Notes under the pieces: generated by a model
Databases searched by the model: none
What the model was told of the DNA's origin: nothing
What the model saw: the letters and a program-made list of their open reading frames with translations, nothing else
Assembly: GCA_963402885.1 (NCBI GenBank)
Contig: OY727101.1
Span: forward strand, 17,770,417 to 17,834,416
Direction: 5' to 3'
Length of the DNA: 64,000 nucleotides
Source: Antedon bifida
Taxonomy: Eukaryota; Echinodermata; Crinoidea; Comatulida; Antedonidae
Translations under genes and position numbers: made by a program
In this document: piece after piece, positions 37,314 to 62,098 of the stretch
Position numbering within the stretch: the stretch's first letter is position 1
Layout: the number at the start of each line of letters is the position of its first letter

Positions 37314-40300
37314 CTCGTCAAGTTAAAACCTAGTAAAGAGAAGATAATAATAAAAAAGAAAATAATCAAACTCTTGAAATTTAACAATAAAAGTCCAAAG
37401 AGAAGCCTTGGATTTTATGTTGTTGTTGAATAAAGTAAATAAAGATGTATTGTCCATAAAACATGAAAATTAGAATAAAGATGAATAAAATCTTTGTCAA
37501 AGTTACTTACTGTATACAGTGACAAAAAACACCCAAGGGAACAATATCATGAATGAATGAATTACAATTATAGACCCACAAACAATTTTTCCAAGAACAG
37601 AGAAATATACAAAACTAACATTAAACAACATTTGAGCTAAACATTAAAATGATAAAACCATGCTTTCTTTTTTAATTTAGGTGTTAAAGGATCACCTATT
37701 ATGTATACATTTGTAAGCAAAGCTTTTAACAATATTTAATAACAAACTGTATTGATAATAATTAATAGAAACACTGGCCTCAGCCAACATTTTATCTTGT
37801 TTGTGAACATTTAAACAACCAATAAAACAAGCATTTAGTGGTAAATTTCCAAGGTGATGCAGCTACCATGGCAACCAATGGGCTAGCTAAAGGATACAGC
37901 AGAGAGACAAGGTCACAGTTTGTGAAAACATACTCACAAACTGGTAGACCTAGATTTATTAGTATCTCTTATTTTATGGTCAAGTACTTAATTGGAGAGA
38001 ACTGTGGAAGAAAATTAATCACTGGAGCTTATTTCCTTCATTATTACATGAACCCGGGTGTCATTTTCAACTGAAAAGGTGGTAGGGTTGGAACATGAAG
38101 TATGAACAGTTTAAAGTCAAACCTCAGCGACCGTAAACATAGGAATCAGAATGGTCGTTGCTAGTACTGTATATCAAGAGTTTAAGGTCCTGTAACCGGT
38201 CATTATACCGTGTGAATAAAATAACTCACAATTTCTCGTCAGTAGAAACAGGACAAATTTTCTATAACCGGTTAAATGGCAGCCTGAAAACAAAATGTTA
38301 GAACAGTTAATCAGTTTTCACTGACTACAGTTATACTTTTAGCTGCAGCGCAAAATAACAGTTATTTGAATGACACCTGCTGACCTTGAATCAACTACAC
38401 TGTAGTAAAGTTTGAATTGACTGTCAGAGCCCAATGCATTTTGGGTAATGTTAACGATTTCTGTCGACTACCATTCAGTGATTTAAACAGCTATTGATCG
38501 ATTGGGAGCAAAAATTTAAAAATGCAGTCGATATAAAAATTATGTTTTTAATCTATTTTGAAATTTCGGTGCTAAATCTATATGCAGCAGAAACAGACCT
38601 TAATAACCTACTACGATTGTATTGCGATCTTTTGCAGCAGCAATGGTGGTCATATGACCAGACTAAGCTACAAGTATAGTCTATGTTTGTATGACCTATA
38701 ACACTACTGTAGCTTAATCTAGCTCTTATTTCTCCATGGCTCGACCTGACCCAAGAACTTTGCGTTTGATAAAAGTTGCCTATAGATTCTCATACTTGGG
38801 GTTTAAAAACCAGCTTAGCTAAATGGGTTACCCATGCCACTAATAATTTATTAAGATCAGGAGAATTAATTGGGATATACTGATCGACCAATCACAACAC
38901 TCGATTGTATCAACCTTACACCAACAGTAAATAGTGCATTTTTCGCATGATTTGTGTTTTGCATTAGTGTGTGTATTATACAATAAACATTATTTTTTTA
39001 GGGGTGAACGATTTGGAACTTTATAATAAACTTTTTTACAAATACAACTGAACATAAGAATGAGGAACTAATTCGCCCATGAACTGAAATTGCCAATTGG
39101 GTGCATCAAAAGATTCTGACTCAAAATCTTATTTCTTTTCACTATTTTACAGAATAAAACAATCTTTCTTAAATATTATTTGTTATCTTTTTGATCTTTT
39201 GTGAGTGTTTTATAAAATAGTATGTAATTTTATAGAATAAAACAATCTTTATTTACCTCCGCCAATGTGGTATATGTAGTTTTTAAAAACCGTTCTGTTC
39301 TATTGTTGGTCAACTGAAACTATTGTTAGTTGAAAGGCTGGTTACATAACCATTACACCACATTCGCATACAAACAGTTGTAGTGAAATTAGCCTAATCA
39401 CATACAGCATTAACACACAAAAACGGTGAAATCTTATGTTGAGAATTTTAGGCATGCACTCTCGGAGTGCCGTTCTAGTTAGTAATCTTTGTTTTAATAA
39501 AGTAGTATGTTAAAAAGAAACTGGAATAGAAGGTCATGTCCCAAACATTATTTAATCCAATGGTTAAATAGCGATTGGTTAATATTTAACTTAACTTGAG
39601 CTGTGAGAATTTTAGAGTCATAAACAAAAAAGGTTCAAGGCAATTTGTATTTATACAGGTTAGGTAGTTACTTTTGTTTTTATCAACAATCTCCTCATCA
39701 TAAGTCTAGGAATGATAACATCTCTCAAGATATTTGGCACTGTACATACTCCCTGAAATACTCCAGTGTTTCTGGAGTGGTTAAGTGGATTAACCATAAA
39801 ATTTGAATTTACAGTTTAATTTAAGCCTGAATAATGGCTTAAATAATTAGGCTCTTTAGAAAATACAAGGGATTGTTTGAATATGCATTTGAAAACAAAG
39901 TCAACATTGTCTAAGTTCTATTTAAAACATAAACACAAATCTGGCTGAGGCATACTGTAACGGTTTGAAAACTTTGTGTTGTTTAAACCCAAGCAACCCC
40001 ATTTATTAAAACCTGGCCTCAGTGATGTAACCATGAGAAAAAGTGGTCCGGTTTTCATGAGAAAAAGTGGTCCGGTTTTCACAAGAAAAGATTTAAGTGT
40101 AAAACAATAGGAAATTCAACAAAGTTAGATATCATCTTTTTAAATACGAAAAAAATATTTTAATCAAAAGAAAAATCAATATTAAATAGGAAAATACTAA
40201 TTTTATTAATGTAGAAATAATTACCCGGTGGATGATTTCAACATTAATATGAAAAAATCCTTTAGTACCATTTTTAAAAAAGGCCTGATTTTACACTTTT

Positions 40301-41422
40301 TCTGCTTAACAAAAAAAACCACTATATGGTTAAGTTTGATTCTAATTAATTTTAAATGGTCGAAAAATACAAAGTCTATTTATTATCATGGAGGTAAAAA
40401 ATTAAAAAATATATTTTTTACCTCCATGGTATTATTGTATCATTTCTTTTTTCTTTTCTTTTTTTTTCGTTTTGAAAACAAGTCTTTATTTGTAGTATAT
40501 TATAATACGTATATTTCATTTACAATAAATCAGATAACTCATGGTACAGTCAACTACTGTAATACTAATTTACACTCATTACATATGCGTATCTGTTACA
40601 GCATTCTCGAATTGAAGCTCAGCTTTCAAAATAATCATGCGCCTGGTAGGACAATTTTTCAAGGCTAATGACACAGGCAACATACCAGGCTAGTTAGTAC
40701 AGTCGTAGCCTAGGACTTTCACTCACATTTATAATGTTAAATACATTTAAATACTTTTATTTAATGAACAAATTTAACATAATAAAAATGTTACTTCTAA
40801 TAAAATAAATTTACCTTCAATAATATATGGAAATAAAACGAACTTTACATCACAACTTTGTCGGCAAATTAGTCGTCTGCATGCCGCATGCTGAGATGAC
40901 AAACTTATTTTGAGAACTGATGACAACTTAATGATGAATTATAGAGGGCGCTATGAAAAAATTCCTTATTAATACAAAAGAACATTATATAAGTTCTTTG
41001 CCTCAACGTTGGCAGGAAATTATTACTTCAAATGTTCAAACCAAATTTTAATAAATGTATTTACTTTATTAGATAATACAAACATTTTATATACTGCTTT
41101 AAAAAAAACAATGCAGAAACTTTTCTGCACCAATTCATGGGCCAATCCAAGGTGGGAGCACGTTGGCCCAGGTGACCCCTACCCCAACCTTTTTAATTCA
41201 GCACTTAATTTTTTATCTCCCCCACCTTTTTTATCCAGTCTGTGATAAGGCACCGTAATAAAACCCCATCTATTCAGTAACAGTGTAATACACAAAAAAG
41301 AGTATGTAATATAAAAAAAAACATGAGATCTCAATTAATTTAAAAACTGTTTTAATATTTAATATTTTAATTTCTTATATACATATTTTATATATTTATC
41401 TCATCTGTTGAAGTTATCCAAT
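37314..41422. other. Intergenic region between the LTD gene promoter and the MCM8 3' end
   Basis: No gene called. The minus strand just upstream of the LTD start codon has a possible acceptor (TTTACTAG at about 37,339), so a non-coding 5' exon may lie in this stretch. A 24-bp direct repeat (ATGAGAAAAAGTGGTCCGGT type) occurs twice at about 40,030-40,080. The hairpin at 40387-40428 is listed separately. ORFs at 37838-38074 and 40228-40668 have no recognisable features. Confidence 0.5.
40387..40428. repeat. CATGGAGG hairpin, copy 2
   Basis: CATGGAGGTAAAAAA pairs with TTTTTTACCTCCATG around a short AT loop. It shares the CATGGAGG/CCTCCATG outer arms with 14060-14100. Confidence 0.65.
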
Positions 41423-53575
<12,153 letters not shown>

Positions 53576-55323
53576 CTGTATGATTTGTTTGTAAAAAAGT
53601 ACAGTAGTTACATAATTATTAGGGTTTTTTGTCTTGTGTGAGTTCATCTAACGTTTATTGAAATTCCCTGTGATTATTGCTTTTAATATAGTAGTATATA
53701 ACTTCAGTGGAGAGAGGGGGGGGGGGGGGGCGGAAAGACCCTGTCTGTATGTAGGTTGCAGTGTAAGCCCTCTACTGGTACTACTACTAATGTACTACTC
53801 CTACCTAGGCTAGTCCACAGTTAGGCTCATTTTGATGACTACTAGACTAGGCTATAGCTCCATCAGGTGAATTCGTTTTCGTGTACCCGTTCTTCTTTCC
53901 TTTATTTTTATAATCGGCCGATAGTCTAATTATATTGGCCCGATCGTCTTAGGCTTTGAGCCCGAACGTCCACATAAGTTGGGCCCGAACGTCCGCACTC
54001 ACGTTTGAATGTACCTGATCGTCTTAAAAAAAGCCTGATCGTCTGTCAATCCTCCATAAAGGCTGGAGGCAAAAGTAGTAATGTACTAGTAGGCCCTCTA
54101 TATCATATATCTCTTATGCACGCCGCGCCTATCTACCGTCATAGCTAGGCCTATGCAGGCGTACCTTTACATGGCCTGGTCCCACCACACACAACAACCT
54201 ACACAACACCACCGGTCCACGAGACCTAGCCTAGCCTAGGCCTAGCTATAGGCCTAGTTAGTGCTAAAATGCGCACATATTAACTAATCATAACAAATTA
54301 ATTGTTTATGCACCACTCTATATATCTTGAAGTTGGCATGGGATAGGACAATTGGAAAAATATCAACAAAAAAACTGACAACTGCCGTCAAAAACTCTAG
54401 GCTAGTTATACGCCTAGTCTGGGCCTCCTCGTTTTCTCTCGACCGTCAAAAAATGTTTCATAATACGCGCGTTATTGACACGATAGATGGCGCGCTATAC
54501 CAAAAGCTCAAGTTAAGTTTATTACTTAGATCAAACCAATTAATGCTGTGAAAACACTATATACTGACCTTTAGAATTGTTTTTAAGAAACTGTATTTAC
54601 ACATTACTTTCTAAACATAATGATTTGTTTGGCTCAAGGTTCGAAAATGTGTAAAGCGGCATGTAATCGACTATTTTAAGTGACAAAAAAGTATAATATA
54701 AAAAGGTTTTTAATCGATCGATTATCGACAAGACAGTGGCGTCCACAAACATGACTGTCGACTCAATGATTAATTGATCCAACTTCTGATAACGGATACA
54801 GGGTGTCAATACAGGGTGTCAACACATGACCGATAAGAACACGGGAACACTTGAAACTTTGTGATTATGAAAGTAGGCCTGCTGTACGCCGAGTGTGCAA
54901 AATCATCATGAATCGAATTACGAAACATCACGTAACTTGAGGTCATTAACATTTTGTTGTCAATGTATAATTATTAAAAAACCTTGTCATAATGTTTTGA
55001 ACAATGAATTTCAAAATACAGAGAAATAACATAAAATATGCGACGACGCTCGTTCCTTAAAAACCAAGATGTATTGCCCCCCCCCCCCCCCCCAATTGAA
55101 AAACAAGGGTCAATATGAGCACCAAATACTCACTTCTAATCTTGATCCAAATACTGTTTTATTGACGATTTTTGTTTGTATTATGTATTATTTGTTCTTT
55201 ATTTATTTTGTTGACTTTCATGTTTCAATCAATTATTAGTATCTATTGTCATTTTATTACCATTATTATTACTGTACCATCATTATTACCATTTTTGAAT
55301 AAAAGTTATTGAACTTGAACTTG

Positions 55324-55640
55324 AAGATGATTAAAATCAGAATAATTGAATAGGCCATTTATCTATTGAGTCCGACAGTCATGTTCGTTGACGCCATTTT
55401 GTAGTTTATTCACTACTGTAGAAAAAAAAAATAATGCTTTCACTTATAAAATGACAATACGGTTAAAAATAATTAAACCAAAAACCCATTGGCTGGCAGC
55501 CAATTTGACCATTTTTTTTACAGTTTTTCAGGTAAATCATTATTTTTTTTCCGATTTAATCTTTAGGTCTAAGTGAATAATTATTGTGTGACAGTAAAAT
55601 GGCATATTCAACAACAACACATTTTCAGAGGGACATGAAA
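55324..55640. repeat. Dispersed repeat D, copy 2
   Basis: Shares GATTAAAATCAG, GCCATTTTGTAG, AATGCTTTCACTTATAAAATG and AAACCCATTGGCTGGCAGCC with 28825-29070, in the same order and orientation. No coding capacity. Confidence 0.65.
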
Positions 55641-56361
55641 CTCAATATCGATACAGATATCAAAACAAAATGTTAATGGTTTGTACTGAAATTAAATAAG
55701 ATCAGACAATAAACCTGTTATATGCAAAATGCAAATTTTAATAGTACACTCCATAAAAACAAAAAGTCAAATCATCTACAGCTAAATTTACAGCGTCTAG
55801 TTTATCTTAATAGTTCAACATTTGCTTCAGTAGCCCCCATAGTAGGCCAATACATCACTCCCATCCCGGCCCTCCCATGCTATACTACTGGAACCCTCCC
55901 CTTGGATATTGCTAAAAGTTAATCACACATGACCAGATGAATACGGTAAGTAGGCCTATTAAAAGCCTCTTGAATAGGAACTGTAGTAAATTCACGTCCG
56001 CCCACCCATGAATGCATCTCCAAAAGTTCAATCATTCTCCGTTGCATGTTGTAACTAAGGAAGTCTAAATCATGAGATTGTAATTAAGCAATGACGTCAC
56101 TCTAATACCGTAAATACAATTCTACGGAAACTGTATTCTTACGAGTCAGTCACACGACTTAAATGTGGTGATAATGTAGCCTAACTCGATCCAGATGACC
56201 ACGTCTTTTCCAACAATTTTCGGCGGGGAAATGGAAACGCACAGCTGTAAATTTTTAGTAAAACCTGATCGATCGCAATGCCTCCGCGTAATATAGTAGG
56301 CCTAAGCCTGGAAGACCGAATGAATCGTACAAAACAGTTTACAAACAGTCTCAAATATGGT

Positions 56362-56367
56362 TTTATT
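56362..56367 (-). terminator. Candidate poly(A) signal of the SLC10 gene
   Basis: AATAAA on the minus strand lies about 20 bases after the stop codon. If used, the 3' UTR would be very short. Confidence 0.4.
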
Positions 56368-56385
56368 TTTGTCGAAAGCAGACGA

Positions 56386-58218
56386 TCAAACGTTTGTCGT
56401 TTTAGAAACTTGTTCAGTCGTAGAAAACAGGCTGTCATCTCCCTCTACCACGTCATCCGAATCTCCCTCTGATCGTCGAGGAGTGTTACCATTTGTATCT
56501 CTGGTTGGTACCGCCGAGTATTCTTCATATTTATCGTACTTATCATTCAACTCTTTCATCTGCTTCGCTTGCTTCTTCTTTGCGCGTCGCTTCCGGTTGA
56601 TCGGTATCGAGGCGATAATCATCCCGATTCCGATAGAAACGGAAAATATGAGGACAAAAATCGGCATCCTAGCCATCAAATCAGCCTCTGGCTGCTCGTA
56701 CGATAGTTTTATCATGGCAATAGCAATAAGGTTGTTCTGAACGCCTGTTTCTATAGACACGGTTGCAGACGAATCCTGTGGAAGTTTTCCTACTTTTCGC
56801 GCCACCATGTAACCAGTGATGAAGCCACAGGTGGGTAGCATAAGACTCCCTAGGAAGCAGTACCACGGGGAGTAGATGACGTAAACATTGGAGTAAAGTC
56901 CGATAGATATCGTTAGAAGGATTAACGTTCCTGATAATACGTTTAACGATTTGATGCAGTAGTACGCAACTTTAGGAAATTTATGCCGGATGAACATGCC
57001 GGTCAAGACAGGAATAGTCAACATGGAAACTTGCACCATAATGTCTGCAAACGGAACACCACCGCCTCCGCCGCCGCCGCTATCCTCATCGACAAAAGCA
57101 CGGACGTATATAAACATGTTCAGCGGTAACATGCCCATAGCCAGGCAACTTGACACAAACGTCATAGTGACACTTTGTATGAGATCAGCATCCACGAGAA
57201 GGGTGATCATGTTACTTAGGCCACCTCCGGGACACGAGCCCACCGTAACTAGTCCGACCGCCATCAGTGGAGTTAAATTCAGGAGCTTGGCGATGCAGAA
57301 AGCGTAGAACGGCTGACAAATGAACTGACATACTGGTCCTATTATGATAGGAAAGGGGTGTTTTAATTTATACTTTATGATATCAAACTCCATTTTGCAA
57401 CCCATTCCAGTAGTGGTAATAATCAGTAATGGTAACAATATATAATCAAAAATCTTGTCGATAACTCTTAAGTGACGAAGTGTTTTCACACGCAGGCCCG
57501 GTGGTTGCTCGGCAGGACCGTGTGCGTAGATTTCCATGTGGGCAATATTCACACGAACCCCGGTGATCTGGATTGTCACCGTCGTATTATCATCTTCCGA
57601 TGAGGTTTCAATCAGAAACGATGAGTTACTGGCAATCAGAAAAGCTTCTTTGTTACCACTGTCCAATGATATTTCCATGTGTCCTTTAAAACCAGAAACA
57701 GTCATGTTAACTGATAGTGTTTCTCCTTCCTCTATAAACAAAACATCAGGTTCAAATATTATTGCAAAATTTCCGTATTCATTTTCTTCTTCATTCCCAC
57801 ACGTACATACATGTACATGTGGTATTGGTTCTATCTGAGTTGTCGTCTGAACGGGAGTCGTCGTCTGGACGGAAGTCGTCTGAACGGCAGCAATAGAAGT
57901 TCGCTCAGTCAATATCGGTTTATTAGTTGTATTGCTGTTCACAACATACAGTGACGGCACTGCTGTTGTTTTGTTTTTCTTTCTTTTATTCTTATTCTTG
58001 TTCTTCTTATTTTTCTTTGGCTTCTTTGTTTTGTCGACGGGAGCTGATGCATTGGCATTCGATATTGGATTGCTAACCAGAACATCCGGAAGAGCCTTTG
58101 ATTCATCCAGTGGCGTGACGTCTCTGTCGCCTAAATTTAGATCAGTGTCATAATACTCCCGTGCTCCTACGTAAGCTACTACCCACAGTGAGACGAGTAG
58201 TACTATTGTGATCTTCAT
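56386..58218 (-). CDS. SLC10-family sodium/bile-acid-type transporter with a long N-terminal ectodomain
   Basis: A 610-residue ORF with no intron in the coding part. Residues 1-19 are a signal peptide. Residues ~20-130 are low complexity: a Lys/Asn-rich block and a Thr-rich block with repeated VQTT. Residues ~150-245 form a beta-rich extracellular domain with several N-glycosylation sites. From ~255 on there are about nine hydrophobic segments. The SLC10 sodium-site motifs are present: SCPGGGLSNMIT and IETGVQNN. A Gly run (DEDSGGGGGGG) sits in a loop. The cytoplasmic tail is basic then acidic (NRKRRAKKK, then DDVVEGDD). The N-terminal domain plus SLC10 core matches the P3/SLC10A3 and SLC10A5 type better than the bile-acid carriers SLC10A1/A2. 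The substrate is unknown. A minus-strand acceptor near 58,260 (TTCTTTTAG) suggests a spliced 5' UTR. Confidence 0.92.
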   Translation of the reverse strand: MKITIVLLVSLWVVAYVGAREYYDTDLNLGDRDVTPLDESKALPDVLVSNPISNANASAPVDKTKKPKKNKKNKNKNKRKKNKTTAVPSLYVVNSNTTNKPILTERTSIAAVQTTSVQTTTPVQTTTQIEPIPHVHVCTCGNEEENEYGNFAIIFEPDVLFIEEGETLSVNMTVSGFKGHMEISLDSGNKEAFLIASNSSFLIETSSEDDNTTVTIQITGVRVNIAHMEIYAHGPAEQPPGLRVKTLRHLRVIDKIFDYILLPLLIITTTGMGCKMEFDIIKYKLKHPFPIIIGPVCQFICQPFYAFCIAKLLNLTPLMAVGLVTVGSCPGGGLSNMITLLVDADLIQSVTMTFVSSCLAMGMLPLNMFIYVRAFVDEDSGGGGGGGVPFADIMVQVSMLTIPVLTGMFIRHKFPKVAYYCIKSLNVLSGTLILLTISIGLYSNVYVIYSPWYCFLGSLMLPTCGFITGYMVARKVGKLPQDSSATVSIETGVQNNLIAIAMIKLSYEQPEADLMARMPIFVLIFSVSIGIGMIIASIPINRKRRAKKKQAKQMKELNDKYDKYEEYSAVPTRDTNGNTPRRSEGDSDDVVEGDDSLFSTTEQVSKTTNV

Positions 58219-58452
58219 TTTTGTTGTTTTTGTTTGAATTCTGTTGAAGTATTATTATCACCTAAAAGAACAATCGATTTGAATCGTTTATTAGCAAAAT
58301 TATTCATTATTAACCATCACAATTATAACCACACCCCACCAAACAAACAACTTTAGTACGGGGGCGCAGTGGATTCTCGAAATGCAACAAATGCATCGGA
58401 CTTACTTTGTTCCGTTTCACGGAACGGAGGACGGCGCCGTTCAATGCTCAAT

Positions 58453-58713
58453 GCTTGATCCCGCTAGGACGTAGTCTGGGTTCCAGACGGAGTTTTGACT
58501 TAATTTTTGTAAAAATATAAATATTTTTGCACATATGGCGTTTCATACGTAAAGTACTTGAACTTCAGACAAAAATCGAAACGTCGACGGGTGGACTAAC
58601 ATAAAAAAGACAATACATACAGACTTGGGGTGGAGCAAGTCTAACTAGGACGCAACGCAAGGATGTAAGCGCAAGTGATGGGTATTACGCTTACGTCCTT
58701 GGGAACGAAGCTT
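58453..58713. mobile_element. MITE family B, copy 4, with repeat C inserted
   Basis: The outer arms GCTTGATCCCGCTAGGACG and ACGTCCTTGGGAACGAAGC belong to MITE B. Between them lies 58473-58643, a copy of the GTCTGGG repeat also seen at 20111-20277. Confidence 0.7.
58473..58643. repeat. GTCTGGG repeat (family C), copy 2, nested
   Basis: GTCTGGGTTCCAGACGGAG through TTGCACATATGGCGTTTCATA to AGACAATACATACAGACT. It matches copy 1 closely, with a short extra piece at the right. Confidence 0.7.
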
Positions 58714-59234
58714 TACACATGCATTTCATAACAAAATGGTGTGTGAATCTAACTTTATGTGAGTCTGTGGGACGTGTTCTTATCACGTTTGGTTATCATT
58801 CTTTTGAACTATGGACGATATTCATTCTACCGTTTGTACAAATAATGTTTAAAGAGATATCCAAGTATGATTTAATTTAAACATACTAGTCTAGGACTCT
58901 AAAAATAGTTATTAAACAATGTTATCACTCAGTGTTCATTTTTTGTATGATCCGATATACTGTCTAGTACAAGGAGGCGCTGTATGTAGCTGTTGGGTTG
59001 AAAAGTCATTCTCATCATTATTCATACACTGTGCAGAACCTCGTATAGTCGCACATGGGTTACTTTCTTAATTAAATGTTTTCTTCCACACGTTTAAATT
59101 ATTTTAAGTTTTAGAGATTTTTCCATTTTTGTATATTAAATTAACATATCAACATATTATGTATTTGAGCATGCGCATGATGAATTTCGACATCTGCGCG
59201 TAGTCTATTGACACGTCGTGAAAACGAACGATTA

Positions 59235-59400
59235 GATGATGATGATGGTGGTGGTGGTGGTGATAATCGGGGGTTGGTGCGATGATGGTAGTGGTGGTGA
59301 TAATCGGGTGGTGATGGTCGGGTGGTGGTGGTGATAATCAGGTGGTGGTTGTGATGGTCGGGTGGTGGTGGTGATGGTCGGGTGGTGGTGGTGACGATGA
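59235..59400. repeat. GGTGGTGAT simple-sequence tract
   Basis: Degenerate units of GATGGTCGGGTGGTGGTG type. The minus-strand His/Pro/Ser-rich frame (59141-59590) across it is a repeat artefact. Confidence 0.8.
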
Positions 59401-59693
59401 TGTCTGAGTGGTGAGAGTGTTCTTCAAAACGGAAGGATTTACAGTTTAATAATAGATTGTATTTTAAATATTGGTTTATCTGTAGATAGCGACGATTATC
59501 TTTTAGAGTGTGAACTTGCTCATTGATAACTGTCACTCCATAGATTGACTTGTTAAGTATTGATAAATTTATGGGCTGATGCGTCTTCACCTAATAAACT
59601 CTTTAGAAAACAATTAAACAATTGTGTTCAAAAATTTGCAATATTGCACACAATAAACCAGTGTTGTAATTTAATGTATCTCTTAAGCCTTGT

Positions 59694-59848
59694 CTACACT
59701 ATCAAACTTTATGTGTCAAAAAAATGTGATGTGCCCATATATGGACATGATGATGTCATATCACTACCATATTTAAGCATAGCACTACCATATAAGGACA
59801 CATCAAACTTTTTTGACAAATAAAGTTTGATAGTGTAGACAAGGCTTT
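59694..59848. mobile_element. MITE family A, copy 9
   Basis: TTAAGCCTTGTCTACACTATCAAACT at one end and AGTTTGATAGTGTAGACAAGGCTTTA at the other form long, nearly perfect arms. This is the best-preserved copy. Confidence 0.9.
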
Positions 59849-60819
59849 AGGATCATATTGTACGGGGCGCCGAAAGAGATATAATTATTGTCGATAAAGT
59901 GTGTCGCTCTTTAAGCTACATTTACACGATTTTCCATTAATTACAAACACGGCGTAAATAAAACTTTATGCGAGTCCTTTGGACGCACAGAATCCCGGTT
60001 TAGCCAAAAAAAACCTATTATATTTCACTCATCCCTTTGATTAGAGCTTCGATGTGGCAGGCTACACGCGCATATCCAACTTCCAATACTGCTGTTTATA
60101 TTTCTCATTAAGTTTTGTAATTTTTGTTAACGATTTTGAATAATCCCATAAAAATATGAATTTACTTTATGTCTCACCATCCCCATTTTATTCTTGTAAT
60201 TGTATTTATCGATTTTTTTTATAGTTTCTATATGAATAAGTCAGCAACATTCAAAATTCATTGAATCGTAAATTTAGTATTTCGTTATTACGAAAAACGA
60301 GTCTCTGAGGTTTAATAAAGACTTGAATTATACATCATTTCTAATGTCTTAACCAGTTGTTGAACATGATAGGAAAGGTATGACGTCATAAGAGACAAAT
60401 TATACCTTAATAATACGGTAACAACTATAAAATGTTACATGCGAACACATTGGTGAGTGTAATGTTTATCAGATGCTGTACACCAATGTAGCGACAGAAG
60501 AGGATAGTAAATGTTTAGTGGGCATAAGAATGTGTTTATAATGTACTCGACGGAGATCTTGATGTTCTGTAGTTGGTTTTTTAAATCAAATTAAAAATAA
60601 AAGTGAGGTGTTTTGTTGTAGAAAACATTAACACGTGACAATGAATTGGGTAACTATATATAGCCTACACATGTTTCTTTTTTTATTTTTTTTTTTTCAA
60701 TCTTTCTTTAATACATTGTTGATTGCAGTTGTTTATATGTTGATTATTGATTATATTGATTTCGGCAAGTCCTGACAAGTATCAAATTAGTAATAATAGG
60801 TAATTAGGCATGAACTGCA

Positions 60820-61112
60820 GGGTGTTGGACGTTGGACTACTGATCGTGAGACCGAGGTTCGAATCCAACTCTCGCCGCATTGCTTTTATCCTTAGGCAAG
60901 ATACTTTACTTACGTTTGCCTCTCTCCACCCAGGTGTATAAATGGGTACCCGGTTAGATCAAGACACAACTTTGCGCTGATTACTAGCTGCATTATGGAA
61001 GCATGTTTCCATACGTGTTTGATCCAAAAAATTACTGGGGTAATAATGTTCAGCGCTTATGAGAGCTTGCTTGTATGCGCTATATAAGAATGAACTATTA
61101 TTATTATTATTA
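60820..61112 (+). mobile_element. tRNA-derived SINE, family 1, copy 2
   Basis: Head GGTGTTGGACGTTGGACTAC, B box GGTTCGAATCC, then GGCAAGATACTTTACTTACG, CTCTCTCCACCCAGG, GTTTCCATACGTGTTTGATCC, GCGCTATATAAGAA and an ATTATT tail. It is the same family as 24762-25068 in the other orientation. Confidence 0.85.
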
Positions 61113-62098
61113 TGAACCAAAACATAACTGATCTGATCTCATCATAATCTATGTTGGGAAACATTCATAATCTATTTTTTGTATTGTTATGTCTGTATTA
61201 CTGTGTTTGCCGAAATTAATAAAATAAATAAATAATCATCAAACCAAATTTTTACACTAATATTGGCATTATGAAATCATCATCATTTTTATTTACTGTT
61301 TTCCTTACTCCATGTAACGGTAATATAAACGAATTTCACAAATGAACACAACACGAAACATTACAGGCTTGTTGTATGTCCCAGACTAGCCCCGTACCAA
61401 ATTAGTTTGATGCCCTTTACTTTGTTTACCGGAGTACAGTCACACAGTTAATAACGTCATTAGCCGAGTTTTACCTTTTGATAATTTAAAACGTGCTGTG
61501 TCCCAGAAAGAAACAACATTTACTAACTAATTATTTTACTAGTTAACAAGAATTATTAATAAAACTAAACACATGAACGTTGTCTCTGCAGAAAAATTCG
61601 ACCTACCTGAAATGATTTCTATTGCGGCGAACTTGTCCTTAACGGGTCTTGGTTATATCGTCATGTTCCCTTCTACACCCATGCTAAGCATACCCTAAAA
61701 TAAACCCAACGCTTTATCAATACTTGTATTATCTGGGGGGTAACATATTATTATCGACAAAACGAACACTGATTGGCGGTTGAAATTGTTTGGGGTAAAG
61801 ATCAAAATCTGAAAATCAATAGTAAAGTATCACGTTGTTTAAGTAAAGCTTTACTATCTTTTGCTAAACCTGATTAGGATGTTGGTAGATATTATCAATC
61901 ATAGTGGTTACTGTTCCAGGACATCACCTCTGTTCAGTTTGTTTTGGTTTGACCACTGCGATGATGGTCAATATACTATCTAATGGGGTTAATGGCATTA
62001 GAATCTATATTTGATATTAATATTGTTTTAATAAACGATACTACTGTATAGTTAACCCAATATGTTGTGCTTTAGTACTTTTTAAATAGTGAATATAG

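Larger units (their letters stand above)
53576..56385. promoter_or_regulatory. MCM8 upstream region; no other gene
   Basis: Upstream of the MCM8 start there is a poly-G run (about 53,717-53,731), GGCCTA/TAGGCC-rich sequence and CG-containing words at 54,115-54,260, and a GCCCGAACGTCC direct repeat near 53,960-54,000. The transcription start is probably in this stretch, but no core promoter motif stands out. A poly-C run lies at 55,077-55,093. Repeat D copy 2 is at 55324-55640. The ORF at 54327-54551 has no recognisable features. Confidence 0.4.

Noticed and set aside
37838-38074. 78-residue ORF upstream of the LTD gene
   Set aside because: No domain, no similarity I can recall, and no supporting promoter or splice signal.
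40228-40668. 146-residue plus-strand ORF
   Set aside because: Phe/Lys/Asn-rich translation of AT-rich DNA across a hairpin, with no motif and no splice context.
53576-53647. Upstream in-frame ATG for MCM8 (24 extra residues)
   Set aside because: A good acceptor (CATACAG) lies just before the ATG at 53575, and the extra residues are unlike MCM8 N-termini, so this is more likely an intron end.
59141-59590. His/Pro-rich minus-strand ORF
   Set aside because: It spans the GGTGGTGAT simple tract and its composition is explained by the repeat.
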